Below are positions 50,256 to 59,097 of a DNA stretch of 61,636 bases, piece by piece. Each line of letters opens with the position of its first letter. The first letter of the stretch is position 1. The notes under the pieces are model-generated. The model did not search any database and had not been told where the DNA came from. It saw only the letters and a list, made by a program, of their open reading frames with translations. The stretch is from positions 1-61,636 of the forward strand of contig CAZECE010000052.1 in assembly GCA_964510525.1 (NCBI GenBank), written 5' to 3'. The DNA is from CAZECE01 sp964510525. Its GTDB lineage: Bacteria; Pseudomonadota; Gammaproteobacteria; Pseudomonadales; JANQJO01. The position numbers and the translations under genes were made by a program.

Positions 50256-50348
50256 GTTACAAAAAGCAGATAGTTACAAGCAAAAGGTAGTTACAAAGAA
50301 TAGAAAGGTAGTTACAAAGAACAGATAGTCACAAACAAAAGATCGTTA
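50256..50348. repeat. 17-bp tandem repeat, five copies plus a partial
   Basis: GTTACAAA..A..GATA-type units start at 50256, 50273, 50290 (21 bases), 50311, 50328 and 50345. All begin GTTAC or GTCAC. The last unit contains the fliJ stop codon. The array fills the spacer between fliJ and the MCP-like gene. Confidence 0.92.
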
Positions 50349-50774
50349 CGAGTGATTCAGCTGGTTGTATAAATCCTGAATTTCCGTCTCTTGCCGCTTG
50401 TCTCGCTGAACATCATCGCGAAGCTGTTGCGATTGTAACTTCTGCTCAATCACATCCAGCCGATTTTTTTGATTCATCCAAATGATGAGTTGTTGCTGCA
50501 AAGCACTCTCCGCCTCCTGACACACCACTTCCTGCTGTCGAATTGTTTGAGTTAGCTGCAACACAAAACGCTGCTGGAACACAAGATTGTGCACAGCGGC
50601 TTGCCCAACCTCATTGTCAGCGTAATATTCGTCTCGGTAATCAGCCAGTTTTGCGAGCATCGCTCGTTGTTTTTCATGCTCAGCCGATAACGTCTGCACA
50701 ACTCGTCCCTGCTCTTGATGTTGAAGATGTTCAATTTGATACACCCTTGCTAAACCAGAAGATCGTGAAGCCAT
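50346..50774 (-). CDS. fliJ: flagellar export protein FliJ
   Basis: The 142-residue protein is nearly all charged helix with coiled-coil heptads (GLARVYQIEHLQHQEQGRVVQTLSAEHEKQRAMLAKL...), the FliJ type. It binds FlhA and the FliH-FliI ATPase to open export. It follows fliI by six bases. Recognition rests on position, length and composition, as the family is poorly conserved. Confidence 0.88.
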   Translation of the reverse strand: MASRSSGLARVYQIEHLQHQEQGRVVQTLSAEHEKQRAMLAKLADYRDEYYADNEVGQAAVHNLVFQQRFVLQLTQTIRQQEVVCQEAESALQQQLIIWMNQKNRLDVIEQKLQSQQLRDDVQRDKRQETEIQDLYNQLNHS

Positions 50775-50779
50775 GCGTT

Positions 50780-52153
50780 TTATCCATCCGTTTCAGCGGG
50801 CTTAACCAAAGGGTTTGAAGCTTGCAACACATGATGCATATGGTTCAAGCTTTCTCTTAATTGAACGGATGAGGTCATGGGCTGCGATAAAAACTTCATC
50901 ATTTCTGGATAAGCACGAATGGCTCGATCCAATTGAGGATCAGCACCCGCCCGATAGGCACCAATATTAATCAGATCCAAATTAGATTGATAAAGCGTAT
51001 AAAGCTGCTTAAATTCAATCGCCGCTTTCATCCACTCCTGATCAACACAGCTGGTCATGGCGCGACTGATCGAGCTTTCAATGTCAATCGCAGGGTAAAC
51101 GCCCGATTCCGCAAGACGGCGAGATAGGACAATATGCCCATCCAAGATCGCCCTTGCAGCATCGGCGACAGGGTCTTGCACATCATCGCCTTCTGTCAGA
51201 ACCGTATAAAAAGCTGTAATCCCTCCTCCACCTTGGACACCATTACCCGCACGCTCTACCAACTCAGTCAAACGAAAAAAAACCGACGGCGAATACCCCT
51301 TGGTCGCCGGAGGCTCACCACTGGCAATGGCTATTTCTCTCGCGGCTTGAGCATAACGCGTCAAGGAATCCATCAACAAAAGTACGCGTTTGCCTTGATC
51401 ACGAAAGTATTCGGCCATGCTACTGGCCACTTGAGCGGCCTGTAACCGCAGCAAAGGCGGATCATCCGCAGGAGAGGCGACCACAATCGCCTTTTTTAAC
51501 CCTTCTTCACCCAACGTATACTCAATAAATTCTTTCACCTCACGGCCTCGCTCGCCAATCATGGCAACCACGATCACATCCGCTTGGGTGAATCGAGTCA
51601 TCATCCCCAATAACACACTTTTTCCTACACCTGAGCCGGCAAAAAGCCCCATTCTTTGGCCTTGACCAACTGTCAATAAACCATTAATGGCTCTAACACC
51701 CACATCCAGAGGATCCGTAATCGGCGTTCGATCCAATGGATTGGTTCGAACGCTTTGCAAAGGCACTCGACTCTCTACATTCAACGGCCCTTTACGATCA
51801 ATCGGCTGACCTCTGCCATCCAAAACACGCCCTAACAACCCCATCCCAACTGGCACGGAGCGCTCCATATCCATTGGAATAACCCGCGCCCCCGGTTGCA
51901 AGTTAGCAATAGAATCCAATGGCATCAGCAGGATCGTATCTTCACTAAAACCGATGACTTCAGCTTCAATTTTTTCACCTTGATCATTCAACACAAAACA
52001 GTGCGAACCAATGGCCGGGCGACACCCTTTGGCTTCTAAGGTTAAACCGATGTTTCTCACGATACGCCCCATGATTTGAGGGCGAGCAGACTCAATATGA
52101 GATTGATAAGCCTTGAGGCGGTGCGCAATGGATGTTCGTTGCAATTGCGGCAT
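50780..52153 (-). CDS. fliI: flagellum-specific ATP synthase FliI
   Basis: From the ATG at 52153 (AAAAGGAT upstream) the ATPase is 457 residues. Walker A is 'GLFAGSGVGKSVLLGMM', followed by 'VIVVAMIGERGREVKEFIE', 'RVLLLMDSLTRYAQAAREIAIASGEPPATKGYSPSVF', all FliI marks. It unloads export substrates at the flagellar base. The frame can extend 9 bases upstream to a TTG. It stands between fliH and fliJ. Confidence 0.96.
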   Translation of the reverse strand: MPQLQRTSIAHRLKAYQSHIESARPQIMGRIVRNIGLTLEAKGCRPAIGSHCFVLNDQGEKIEAEVIGFSEDTILLMPLDSIANLQPGARVIPMDMERSVPVGMGLLGRVLDGRGQPIDRKGPLNVESRVPLQSVRTNPLDRTPITDPLDVGVRAINGLLTVGQGQRMGLFAGSGVGKSVLLGMMTRFTQADVIVVAMIGERGREVKEFIEYTLGEEGLKKAIVVASPADDPPLLRLQAAQVASSMAEYFRDQGKRVLLLMDSLTRYAQAAREIAIASGEPPATKGYSPSVFFRLTELVERAGNGVQGGGGITAFYTVLTEGDDVQDPVADAARAILDGHIVLSRRLAESGVYPAIDIESSISRAMTSCVDQEWMKAAIEFKQLYTLYQSNLDLINIGAYRAGADPQLDRAIRAYPEMMKFLSQPMTSSVQLRESLNHMHHVLQASNPLVKPAETDG

Positions 52154-52167
52154 CAAATACAATCCTT

Positions 52168-52950
52168 TTACTCGGCAGGAGGGTTGTCTTTTTCAGGTTC
52201 AGGTTCAGATTTAAGTTCAGGAGTAGACTCTAACTCTAAAAACTCAGAGGGATCAGACAGTGGGTGACGAATATCTTCATTTTCTTGATTGCATGAGGCG
52301 ATTTGATAATCATCGTAAACCTGCCCCACCAACTCCCGAAAACGCTGATCTATTGTCGCATCAATCAACGATTGCGGGGTTTCCACCACACAGCCGCCGG
52401 CCGCCACAGACGCTTTGCCTTCTATTTGCCAACGCTCTTCAAGGTCTGACAATACTTCCCGATGCTCCATGATCAACGCCATATCTTTCGGGTTAACATA
52501 CAAAGTGATCGATTTTGAACCAATTGGCAAGGCGCCGATGGCTTCTTTGGCAACTGGAATCAATTGAGAAGAGTTCAAACTGATTTCTCGCCGAATAATG
52601 GATTCAGCCATTTTAACGGCCACCGCGACCAAGGCCTCTTCCGTTGCTTGATCTTGTTCGGCGATGGGCTCAAACAAGCTTTCGGCAACGTTCATCAGGT
52701 TTTTAACCGCGGCCGCTATATCCTTTTTAGCCATAACAAGGCCGTCAGTTTTTCCCTGCTCTAATCCCGATTGATAGGCTTCTTTGCGAATCGCTTCCAG
52801 CTCTTCGGCCGTTGGTAACGACACCCCTTCGACCACGTTTTCAGGCAATTTCCAAACAGGTTCTTGATCCCCAACCACATCTGACTCAGGAAAATGAGGC
52901 ATTTCCCATCGCTCATAAGCACTAATTGGTATACGTGCAGAATCATTCAT
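52168..52950 (-). CDS. fliH: flagellar assembly protein FliH
   Basis: The 260-residue protein has an N-terminal part with 'EAYQSGLEQGKTDGL', a Glu/Ala helical middle, and the C-terminal domain 'VAVKMAESIIRREISLNSSQLIPVAKEAIGALPIGSKSITLYVNPKDMALI' with 'RWQIEGKASVAAGGCVVETPQSLIDATIDQRFRELVGQV'. It regulates FliI. A Glu/Pro-rich tail of about 25 residues follows the usual end. Confidence 0.93.
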   Translation of the reverse strand: MNDSARIPISAYERWEMPHFPESDVVGDQEPVWKLPENVVEGVSLPTAEELEAIRKEAYQSGLEQGKTDGLVMAKKDIAAAVKNLMNVAESLFEPIAEQDQATEEALVAVAVKMAESIIRREISLNSSQLIPVAKEAIGALPIGSKSITLYVNPKDMALIMEHREVLSDLEERWQIEGKASVAAGGCVVETPQSLIDATIDQRFRELVGQVYDDYQIASCNQENEDIRHPLSDPSEFLELESTPELKSEPEPEKDNPPAE

Positions 52951-52956
52951 GGCCGA

Positions 52957-53979
52957 TTAGATCATCTCCTCGCCACCTTTACCACCCAGCGTGATCTCGC
53001 CTGCTTCGGCCATGCGTCGAGTGATGGACAGAATCTCTTTTTGCGCCGCTTCCACTTCACTGACTTTAACCGGGCCACGTGCTTCCAAATCGTCTTTTAA
53101 CAATTCTGCTGCTCGCTTAGACATATTCGCAAAAACTTTTTCTTTTACGCCATCATCCGCGCCTTTTAATGCCAAAATTAACGTCTCACTCGACACTTCA
53201 CGCAGCAAAGCTTGGATGCCTCTGTCATCAACTTCGACTAAATTATCAAACACAAACATGAGATCTTGAATTTCTTGAGCTAAGTCTTCATCCAATTCTT
53301 TAATCGACTCAATAAGTTGCGATTCAGTCGATGTATCCAAAAAGTTCATAATATCGGCCGTACATTTGACGCCACCCAAATGCGCAGCACTGCTGGAGCT
53401 CGACGAGGAAAACTGACGTTCTAAAATATTATTCAATTCTTGTAAGGCTTGAGGCTGTATGGACTCAATTGATGAAATTCGCATAATAATATCCAGACGC
53501 ACTCGCTCATCAAGCTGTTGCAACACCTCGGACGCTTGATCCGGATCTAAATACGCCATCACGATGGCTTGAATCTGAGGGTGTTCATAACGAATCAAAT
53601 CCGACACTGCACGAGCATCCATCCACTTTAATGTATCAAGACCCGACGTATTACCACCCATTAAAATACGATCAACCAAAGCACCGGCTTTTTCTTCGCC
53701 AAGCGCTTGAACCATCATATTGCGAATATAACTTTCACTGCCAACACCCAAGCTGGTTTGATCTCGAACCACTTCAATAAAATTGGAAAGAACAGCCTCC
53801 ACTTGTTCACGAGAAACATTTTGCAAACGCGACATTTCATGCCCCAAAAGCTGTACCTCTTTTGGCCCCATGTGCCTGAGGACTTCGGCGGCTTCTTGCT
53901 CACCCAAAGCCATCAATAAAATGGCCGACTGATGCGCTCTGGAACCAATATCTGCATCATTTTTTTGATCAGCAGGCAT
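52957..53979 (-). CDS. fliG: flagellar motor switch protein FliG
   Basis: The 340-residue protein has the three FliG domains: 'SAILLMALGEQEAAEVLRHMGPKEVQLLGHEMSRL', the middle 'LRYEHPQIQ/EHPQ motif' ('IRYEHPQIQAIVMAYLDPDQASEVLQQLDE'), and the C-terminal 'DDRGIQALLREVSSETLILALKGADDGVKEKVFANMSKRAAELLKDDLEARGPVKVSEVEAAQ' with the charged torque-helix residues. It forms the C-ring rotor with FliF. Confidence 0.96.
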   Translation of the reverse strand: MPADQKNDADIGSRAHQSAILLMALGEQEAAEVLRHMGPKEVQLLGHEMSRLQNVSREQVEAVLSNFIEVVRDQTSLGVGSESYIRNMMVQALGEEKAGALVDRILMGGNTSGLDTLKWMDARAVSDLIRYEHPQIQAIVMAYLDPDQASEVLQQLDERVRLDIIMRISSIESIQPQALQELNNILERQFSSSSSSSAAHLGGVKCTADIMNFLDTSTESQLIESIKELDEDLAQEIQDLMFVFDNLVEVDDRGIQALLREVSSETLILALKGADDGVKEKVFANMSKRAAELLKDDLEARGPVKVSEVEAAQKEILSITRRMAEAGEITLGGKGGEEMI

Positions 53980-54005
53980 TGCGATCCCCTGTTAATAGCA
54001 TTCGA

Positions 54006-55679
54006 TTAACTTTCATTAGACAACCAAGTTTTTACTACTTGAGCAACCCGCCTGGGATCATCCGCCACCATGTTCTTGACGGCATTCAACTGAGCCTCGT
54101 AGCTCTCACCAGGCCCCGGCAACAAAATTTCAGTTTCTTCAACCGGCGCTTCAACTTCCTCTTCTTCAATAACAGGTTCTTCAACTTGAAGCGTATCATT
54201 GATCGCCAATGCTGATTGCCCTTGCTTGGCCAAATTACTCATGATGGGTTTTAACAAACCAAAGACCAAAATCAAAACCAATAACCCGCCTGCAATTTGC
54301 TTTAACATCGGCATAAACCAATCCGCTTCTAAAATCGACGTTTCAGGTAAGGGTTCAACCACTTCCGGCGGTGGCACCATAAAAGGTTGATTGACCACCA
54401 TCACGCGATCACCACGATTCACATTAAATCCAATGGCATCTTTTACCAAAGCGGTCATTCGATCAATTTCTTCCTGGGTATAGGGTTGTTTATTGACAGT
54501 AGCCTCACCCGCAGCGGCCTCACCTTCTGCCTCCCCTCCCCCTGCGACCACCATTTTGTCATCCACAACCACGGCAACAGACAAATTAGTAATATTTCCT
54601 ACCGATTGCTCTGTATAGCGTATGGTCCGATCTAATTCAAAATTACGACTGGTTTGACGGCGCGCATTCGATGGTCCAGAACTTTCTTCGCCTTCTTCAG
54701 TCGCTTGAGCGGGATCAGCAGGCGGTTGATTGGTTAACGCCCCAGGAACACCTTCTGCTCCCATGGCTTGATATTGCTGTTCATCCAACACTTGCTCACT
54801 GCGAATGGCTTCATTATCTGGATTAAAGAGCTCAGCGGTTTGGCTCTGACGTGTAAAATCTACATTGGCGGTTACTTCAACCTTAAATTGGCCCTCACCC
54901 ACAATGGGCTCTAAAATATTGTGCACGCGAGCCATGTACTTTTCTTCCAACGCTTGCACATACTCCAAATGCCGAGAAGCCATCCTTATATCATCCTGTC
55001 CTTTTGATTCGGATAACAAATTGCCTTTTTGATCCAGCACAGTAACGGATTTATGGCTCAACTCTGGAATGCTCGACGCCACTAAATTAGTGATGGCTTC
55101 AACTTGAGGCTTTTCTAGACGCCTTCCAGGCAAAGTTTCAACCAATACGGATGCGCTCGGCCTTCGAGTATCGGAAACAAAAACAGTTTTTTTCGGAATG
55201 GCAATATGCACTCGAGCCGATTTGACGGATTGGATGCTGGTGATCGTTTTAGCTAACTCGCCTTCAATACTGCGATGATATTTAGCTTTTTCAATAAATT
55301 GGCTGGTACCCAGTTGAGTCTTTTGATCCAACAAGTCATACCCAATACTTTGCCCAGAAGACAAGCCAGCAGCCGCCAAACGCAACCTGGCTTGATGAAT
55401 TTTATCCCGCTCAACCAGAATCAAATTATTATCCGTATCAATTTTATATCGGATATTTTCGGTTGTAAGTACCGCGGTAATTTCATTGGCATCCTGATAA
55501 GAAATATCGTGATACAAAGGAATTAAATCGGGTTCTTTTGACCACATAACAACAGCCATACCAATGGCCACACTGGCCGCTAGTCCCAGCATTAACCCCA
55601 TTTGTCGGATCACGGTTAATCCCGAAAACCCTTCAATGATCGCCGTAGAGCGATCAATTTGTGTCATAGCCTGAGCCAT
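54006..55679 (-). CDS. fliF: flagellar MS-ring protein FliF
   Basis: The 557-residue protein has an N-terminal membrane helix (about residues 25-45), the secretin-like ring domains ('EPDLIPLYHDISYQDANEITAVLTTENIRYKID', 'VKSARVHIAIPKKTVFVSDTRRPSASVLVE'), a Pro/Glu-rich insert, a C-terminal helix ('IAGGLLVLILVFGLLKPIM'), and a cytoplasmic FliG-binding tail ('YEAQLNAVKNMVADDPRRVAQVVKTWL'). It is the base on which the flagellum is built. AAGGGA precedes the ATG. Confidence 0.95.
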   Translation of the reverse strand: MAQAMTQIDRSTAIIEGFSGLTVIRQMGLMLGLAASVAIGMAVVMWSKEPDLIPLYHDISYQDANEITAVLTTENIRYKIDTDNNLILVERDKIHQARLRLAAAGLSSGQSIGYDLLDQKTQLGTSQFIEKAKYHRSIEGELAKTITSIQSVKSARVHIAIPKKTVFVSDTRRPSASVLVETLPGRRLEKPQVEAITNLVASSIPELSHKSVTVLDQKGNLLSESKGQDDIRMASRHLEYVQALEEKYMARVHNILEPIVGEGQFKVEVTANVDFTRQSQTAELFNPDNEAIRSEQVLDEQQYQAMGAEGVPGALTNQPPADPAQATEEGEESSGPSNARRQTSRNFELDRTIRYTEQSVGNITNLSVAVVVDDKMVVAGGGEAEGEAAAGEATVNKQPYTQEEIDRMTALVKDAIGFNVNRGDRVMVVNQPFMVPPPEVVEPLPETSILEADWFMPMLKQIAGGLLVLILVFGLLKPIMSNLAKQGQSALAINDTLQVEEPVIEEEEVEAPVEETEILLPGPGESYEAQLNAVKNMVADDPRRVAQVVKTWLSNES

Positions 55680-55735
55680 AACTTATCCCTTACCTCTGAA
55701 AAAACTAATCATATCCCTTGAATAAAGCCTTCACT

Positions 55736-56098
55736 TTAAACCGACATATTCATCACATCTTTATAGGCTTCAACGAATTTATTACGAACCTCAACCATGG
55801 CCGTAAAACCCACTTTTGATTTTTCACTCGCAATCATCACTTGAGCAATATCAACACCTGGCTCACCGAGCTCATAGGCTTTTTTTAACGTACTGGATTC
55901 TTGTTGTAACTCATTGACCTTATGTATCGCCTCTTTAAAAACGTTACCAAAAGAGCCTTCCGGCTTATTGATCCCTAATCCTGACGCGGGGTTTTGGATC
56001 GCAGGATTTCCCATAGGCAGCACATCACGCTGCATAGCTTCAGCTCGCAACGCATTCATATCCGCTAACAGTTGCGACATTTGAGCGTCTATGGCCAT
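55736..56098 (-). CDS. fliE: flagellar hook-basal body complex protein FliE
   Basis: The 120-residue protein has the FliE C-terminal block 'FGNVFKEAIHKVNELQQESSTLKKAYELGEPGVDIAQVMIASEKSKVGFTAMVEVRNKFVEAYKDVMNM', which links the MS ring and rod. Its ATG shares one base with the fleR stop (TAATG), so it is coupled to fleR. Confidence 0.95.
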   Translation of the reverse strand: MAIDAQMSQLLADMNALRAEAMQRDVLPMGNPAIQNPASGLGINKPEGSFGNVFKEAIHKVNELQQESSTLKKAYELGEPGVDIAQVMIASEKSKVGFTAMVEVRNKFVEAYKDVMNMSV

Positions 56099-57567
56099 TA
56101 TTCAGCACCTCCACTTAGCTCTCCAAAGCTAAAAGAAGAAAAATCACACCCCATGTCACGCATTTTTGCCATCTTATAGCGCAACGTTCGTGAACTGATT
56201 CCCAACGCTTTTGCGGTATCTTTTCGACTGCCGTGATTGTGTTTCAACGCATCTAAAATAACGTGGTACTCTCTTTTCTTAAGATCCTCACCCAAACTGG
56301 ACTCACTCTCTCGCTCAGCTGTGGCACCAGGCAAAGGAGCTTGCAGCGATACTCTGTTTTCTTGCGATTTCTCTTGCAATGAAACAGGTTCCAACAACAA
56401 ATCATCAGGCTCAATCAATCCCTTTGGTTTCAAAACCAAGGCACGCTGAATGACATTTTCCAATTGACGAATATTCCCTGGCCATTGATAGCAAATCAGT
56501 GCGGTTTTGCTGGCATCCGTCAGAGAAACTTGTGTACTGTCTAACGCATAACGTTTCAGAAAAAATTCAGCCAAAGGAACAACATCCTGATTACGATCGG
56601 CTAACGCATGCATCTGCAATGGAAATACATTCAATCGATAAAACAAATCTTCACGAAAGCGTCGCTCAGCCACTTCTAACGCTAAATCTCGGTTACTGGT
56701 AGCAATCACTCTTACATCAACTGAAATGACCTTTTTGCCACCTAAGCGTTCAACTTCTCGTTCTTGCAGCACCCGCAGTAATTTTGACTGTAACACTAAG
56801 GGCATTTCGGTAATTTCATCTAATAAAATTGTTCCGCCATTGGCTTGCTCGAACTTACCAGGCGCCGCTTGATAAGCGCCGGTAAATGCGCCTTTTTCAT
56901 AACCAAACAGAATGGCTTCAAGCATGTTTTCCGGAATTGCTGCACAATTCAATGCCACAAAAGGGCCTTCTGAACGCGCTGATTTTTGATGAATGTATTG
57001 AGAAATAATTTCTTTTCCCGTACCACTGGGTCCCGTAATCATGACACTGGAATCCGATTGCGCGACCTTTTCCGCCAATCCATACATAGATTTAGAAAGC
57101 GGGTCTTCTAAAACGATATCCAACTGTTTCGACTTCGCTCTTTTTCTTTTCGCTCCACCCTCTTTATTCGACAAAATCGCTTTATTGGAAAAAGGGTCTT
57201 TAGATTGTGACATCAACGCCGCCATTTTCTCTAACAAATAGCTGCTTTCAAAAGGCTTCGTCAGATAATCATAAGCGCCCTCTTTAATTGCCTGAACCGC
57301 TTTATCAATCGAACCATAAGCCGTCATTAATAAAACCGGAAGCTCCGGTGTTTCTTGATGAATCTTATCCAGCAATGCCATACCATCCAGTTTGGGCATC
57401 TGAACATCACTCAACACTAACTGAAAGGTATCTTGACGTAAGCTTTCCAGTGCCTCAATGCCATTAGCTGCGGTTTGGCAGTCATACCCATTGGTAGTAA
57501 GCGTTTCAACTACCGCCTCCCTTAAATCATCGTCGTCTTCTACAACCAATACATTGGGCATCGACAT
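56098..57567 (-). CDS. fleR: sigma-54-dependent response regulator FleR (FlrC)
   Basis: The 489-residue protein has a receiver ('NVLVVEDDDDLREAVVETLTTNGY', phospho-acceptor Asp in 'LVLSDVQMPKLDG'), the sigma-54 AAA+ domain ('GPSGTGKEIISQYIHQKS', 'GAFTGAYQAAPGKFEQANGGTILLDEI', 'FREDLFYRLNVFPLQ'), and a Fis-type HTH at the C-terminus ('HGSRKDTAKALGISSRTLRYKMAKM'). FleR drives hook-basal-body genes. It stands directly after fleS. Confidence 0.95.
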   Translation of the reverse strand: MSMPNVLVVEDDDDLREAVVETLTTNGYDCQTAANGIEALESLRQDTFQLVLSDVQMPKLDGMALLDKIHQETPELPVLLMTAYGSIDKAVQAIKEGAYDYLTKPFESSYLLEKMAALMSQSKDPFSNKAILSNKEGGAKRKRAKSKQLDIVLEDPLSKSMYGLAEKVAQSDSSVMITGPSGTGKEIISQYIHQKSARSEGPFVALNCAAIPENMLEAILFGYEKGAFTGAYQAAPGKFEQANGGTILLDEITEMPLVLQSKLLRVLQEREVERLGGKKVISVDVRVIATSNRDLALEVAERRFREDLFYRLNVFPLQMHALADRNQDVVPLAEFFLKRYALDSTQVSLTDASKTALICYQWPGNIRQLENVIQRALVLKPKGLIEPDDLLLEPVSLQEKSQENRVSLQAPLPGATAERESESSLGEDLKKREYHVILDALKHNHGSRKDTAKALGISSRTLRYKMAKMRDMGCDFSSFSFGELSGGAE

Positions 57568-57568
57568 C

Positions 57569-58804
57569 TTACTGACTCCCTAATTGTGTTTGTGATTTTT
57601 GTGGTGCTTTTTCTTCTTGATTCATTTTATTCAACAAGATTGTGATTACAGACCCTTTGGAAGGCACACTATTGGCTTTTAATAAATATTGATGGGATTC
57701 CATGACCCACTTAACAACGTTCATGCCCAGCCCTGTGCCACCTTGTTTATTAGAAACAAAAGGCTCTGACAGATAATCAATCTGGCTGGAATCAAACCCT
57801 ACCCCATGATCAATAATCTGCACCCGATGACGCTGAGTTTCAGCATCAATATCGACGAGTATGTGTATACTTTGCCCAGCTGAACTCGCTTCTATCGCAT
57901 TAACCAGAATATTAACCAAAGCGCCTAATAAAGCAGTATAGTGACATCTGAATTCTATTGGCTCTTCTAAAAATTGCGATTCAATCTTAACCCCTGCTTG
58001 TTCCGCTTTAGCTCTGACGCTGTCAATGGCTTCTAACAGCAACTGATTCAATTCAACGGTGTCATTCAGTTGACACTCACGACGAGAAAATAACAGCATG
58101 TCTTCAATTTGCTGATTCAATAAATTCAACTTAGTGTTTATTTTCTTAATGTTCTCTTTGGTTTTGATCTCATCTTCACGGTGCTTGGGAAGTTCGGATA
58201 AATACAGTTGGGCCGTGGCTAAAGGTGTTCTGATTTGATGCGCCAAAGTCGCTGCCATCTGACCTAACTGAGCCAAACGTTTACTTTGAGCTAACTCGTT
58301 TTGTAATGCCCGGGTATCGGTTAGATCGGTAACTAAAATAATTTGACCACCAGCCTGCATCCCACCCTGAGTGGCTAATCCCACACGCTTTCCATTTCTT
58401 AATGAAATTTCATGACCATCATCGGGTTGTGGGGCGAATAAATCGCCAATGATGTCTCGCCATTGAAACTGCTCCAATCGATGTTCAAAAATGGCTTTCG
58501 CTGCCTCATTGGCCATTTCAACCGACCCATTCGCATCCAGCACAATGACACCTGAAGGCAAAGCTTCCAAAATAGACTGCAATCGATCCGCTAAGGCTTC
58601 TTTTTCAGAGAGTTCCTGTAAACGCTGCTGATCAACTTCTATCAGTTCATTTTCAAGTGACGTCAACTCTCGCTGTAATTTAAGCTGTGAGTTTTGTAAA
58701 CGCAGCGCCAACCGATTAAAGCGTTGTAACGTTTGCTCAACGTTTTCGCTATCATTTTCAATGTCACTGTATTCAGTAAATCTCGATAAAAGCTGTTGAT
58801 TCAT
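57569..58804 (-). CDS. fleS: sensor histidine kinase FleS (FlrB)
   Basis: The 411-residue kinase has no membrane segment. It has a coiled-coil start (residues 15-75), a PAS domain ('ILEALPSGVIVLDANGSVEMANEAAKAIFE'), the H-box 'LAQLGQMAATLAHQIRTPLATAQLYLSEL', and HATPase blocks 'LVNILVNAIEAS', 'IIDHGVGFDSSQIDYLSEPFVSNKQGGTGLGMNVVKWVME'. It phosphorylates FleR. It ends one base before fleR. A sigma-54 site lies about 100 bases upstream. Confidence 0.94.
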   Translation of the reverse strand: MNQQLLSRFTEYSDIENDSENVEQTLQRFNRLALRLQNSQLKLQRELTSLENELIEVDQQRLQELSEKEALADRLQSILEALPSGVIVLDANGSVEMANEAAKAIFEHRLEQFQWRDIIGDLFAPQPDDGHEISLRNGKRVGLATQGGMQAGGQIILVTDLTDTRALQNELAQSKRLAQLGQMAATLAHQIRTPLATAQLYLSELPKHREDEIKTKENIKKINTKLNLLNQQIEDMLLFSRRECQLNDTVELNQLLLEAIDSVRAKAEQAGVKIESQFLEEPIEFRCHYTALLGALVNILVNAIEASSAGQSIHILVDIDAETQRHRVQIIDHGVGFDSSQIDYLSEPFVSNKQGGTGLGMNVVKWVMESHQYLLKANSVPSKGSVITILLNKMNQEEKAPQKSQTQLGSQ

Positions 58805-58810
58805 ATCGCG

Positions 58811-58933
58811 CTACTTCTTTATCTGATCGATCAAGTTCGGTAATGACTGTAAATAGTTGTGAGTGTCAAAAGATTGTACAATTCCAACACGCATACAAGG
58901 TAACGCAAAGGTTATGCCAATAATTTTATTCAT
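58811..58933 (-). CDS. possible 40-residue leader ORF upstream of fleS
   Basis: An ATG at 58933 with GGAG six bases upstream opens a 40-codon frame (MNKIIGITFALPCMRVGIVQ...SLPNLIDQIKK) that stops six bases before the fleS ATG. The Shine-Dalgarno is good, but the sigma-54 site lies inside the frame, so the fleS transcript would not contain its start. No known family is seen. It may be a chance frame or be read from an upstream (fleQ) transcript. Confidence 0.25.
   Translation of the reverse strand: MNKIIGITFALPCMRVGIVQSFDTHNYLQSLPNLIDQIKK
58905..58919 (-). promoter_or_regulatory. sigma-54 promoter for fleSR
   Basis: On the minus strand TGGCAT-AACCT-TTGC has the GG-N10-GC spacing of sigma-54 promoters. 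It lies 100 bases upstream of the fleS ATG. In Pseudomonas and Vibrio the fleSR (flrBC) operon is driven by sigma-54 and FleQ/FlrA, whose gene is next door. Confidence 0.72.
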
Positions 58934-59097
58934 ACGTCACTCCAAAATTGATTTGGGGTCCACGGAACTGAAGCACTCAAATTGGCAATTTAAAAATGCC
59001 ATAAATAGATGAGACTTTGAGGGTCGGTGTTCTTTCCTATGGATGCCAGATCAAGTCTGACATGACGTAACAGGATTAGATTATTAAGCCTAAAAAT

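Noticed and set aside
50256..50348. CRISPR-like array
   Set aside because: The whole 17-bp period repeats with no spacers between copies, and no cas genes are present.
58983..59001. TGGCA...TGCCA inverted repeat after fleQ as a sigma-54 promoter or terminator
   Set aside because: The GG-to-GC distance is 12 rather than 10, and the stem has only five sure pairs with no clean T run.
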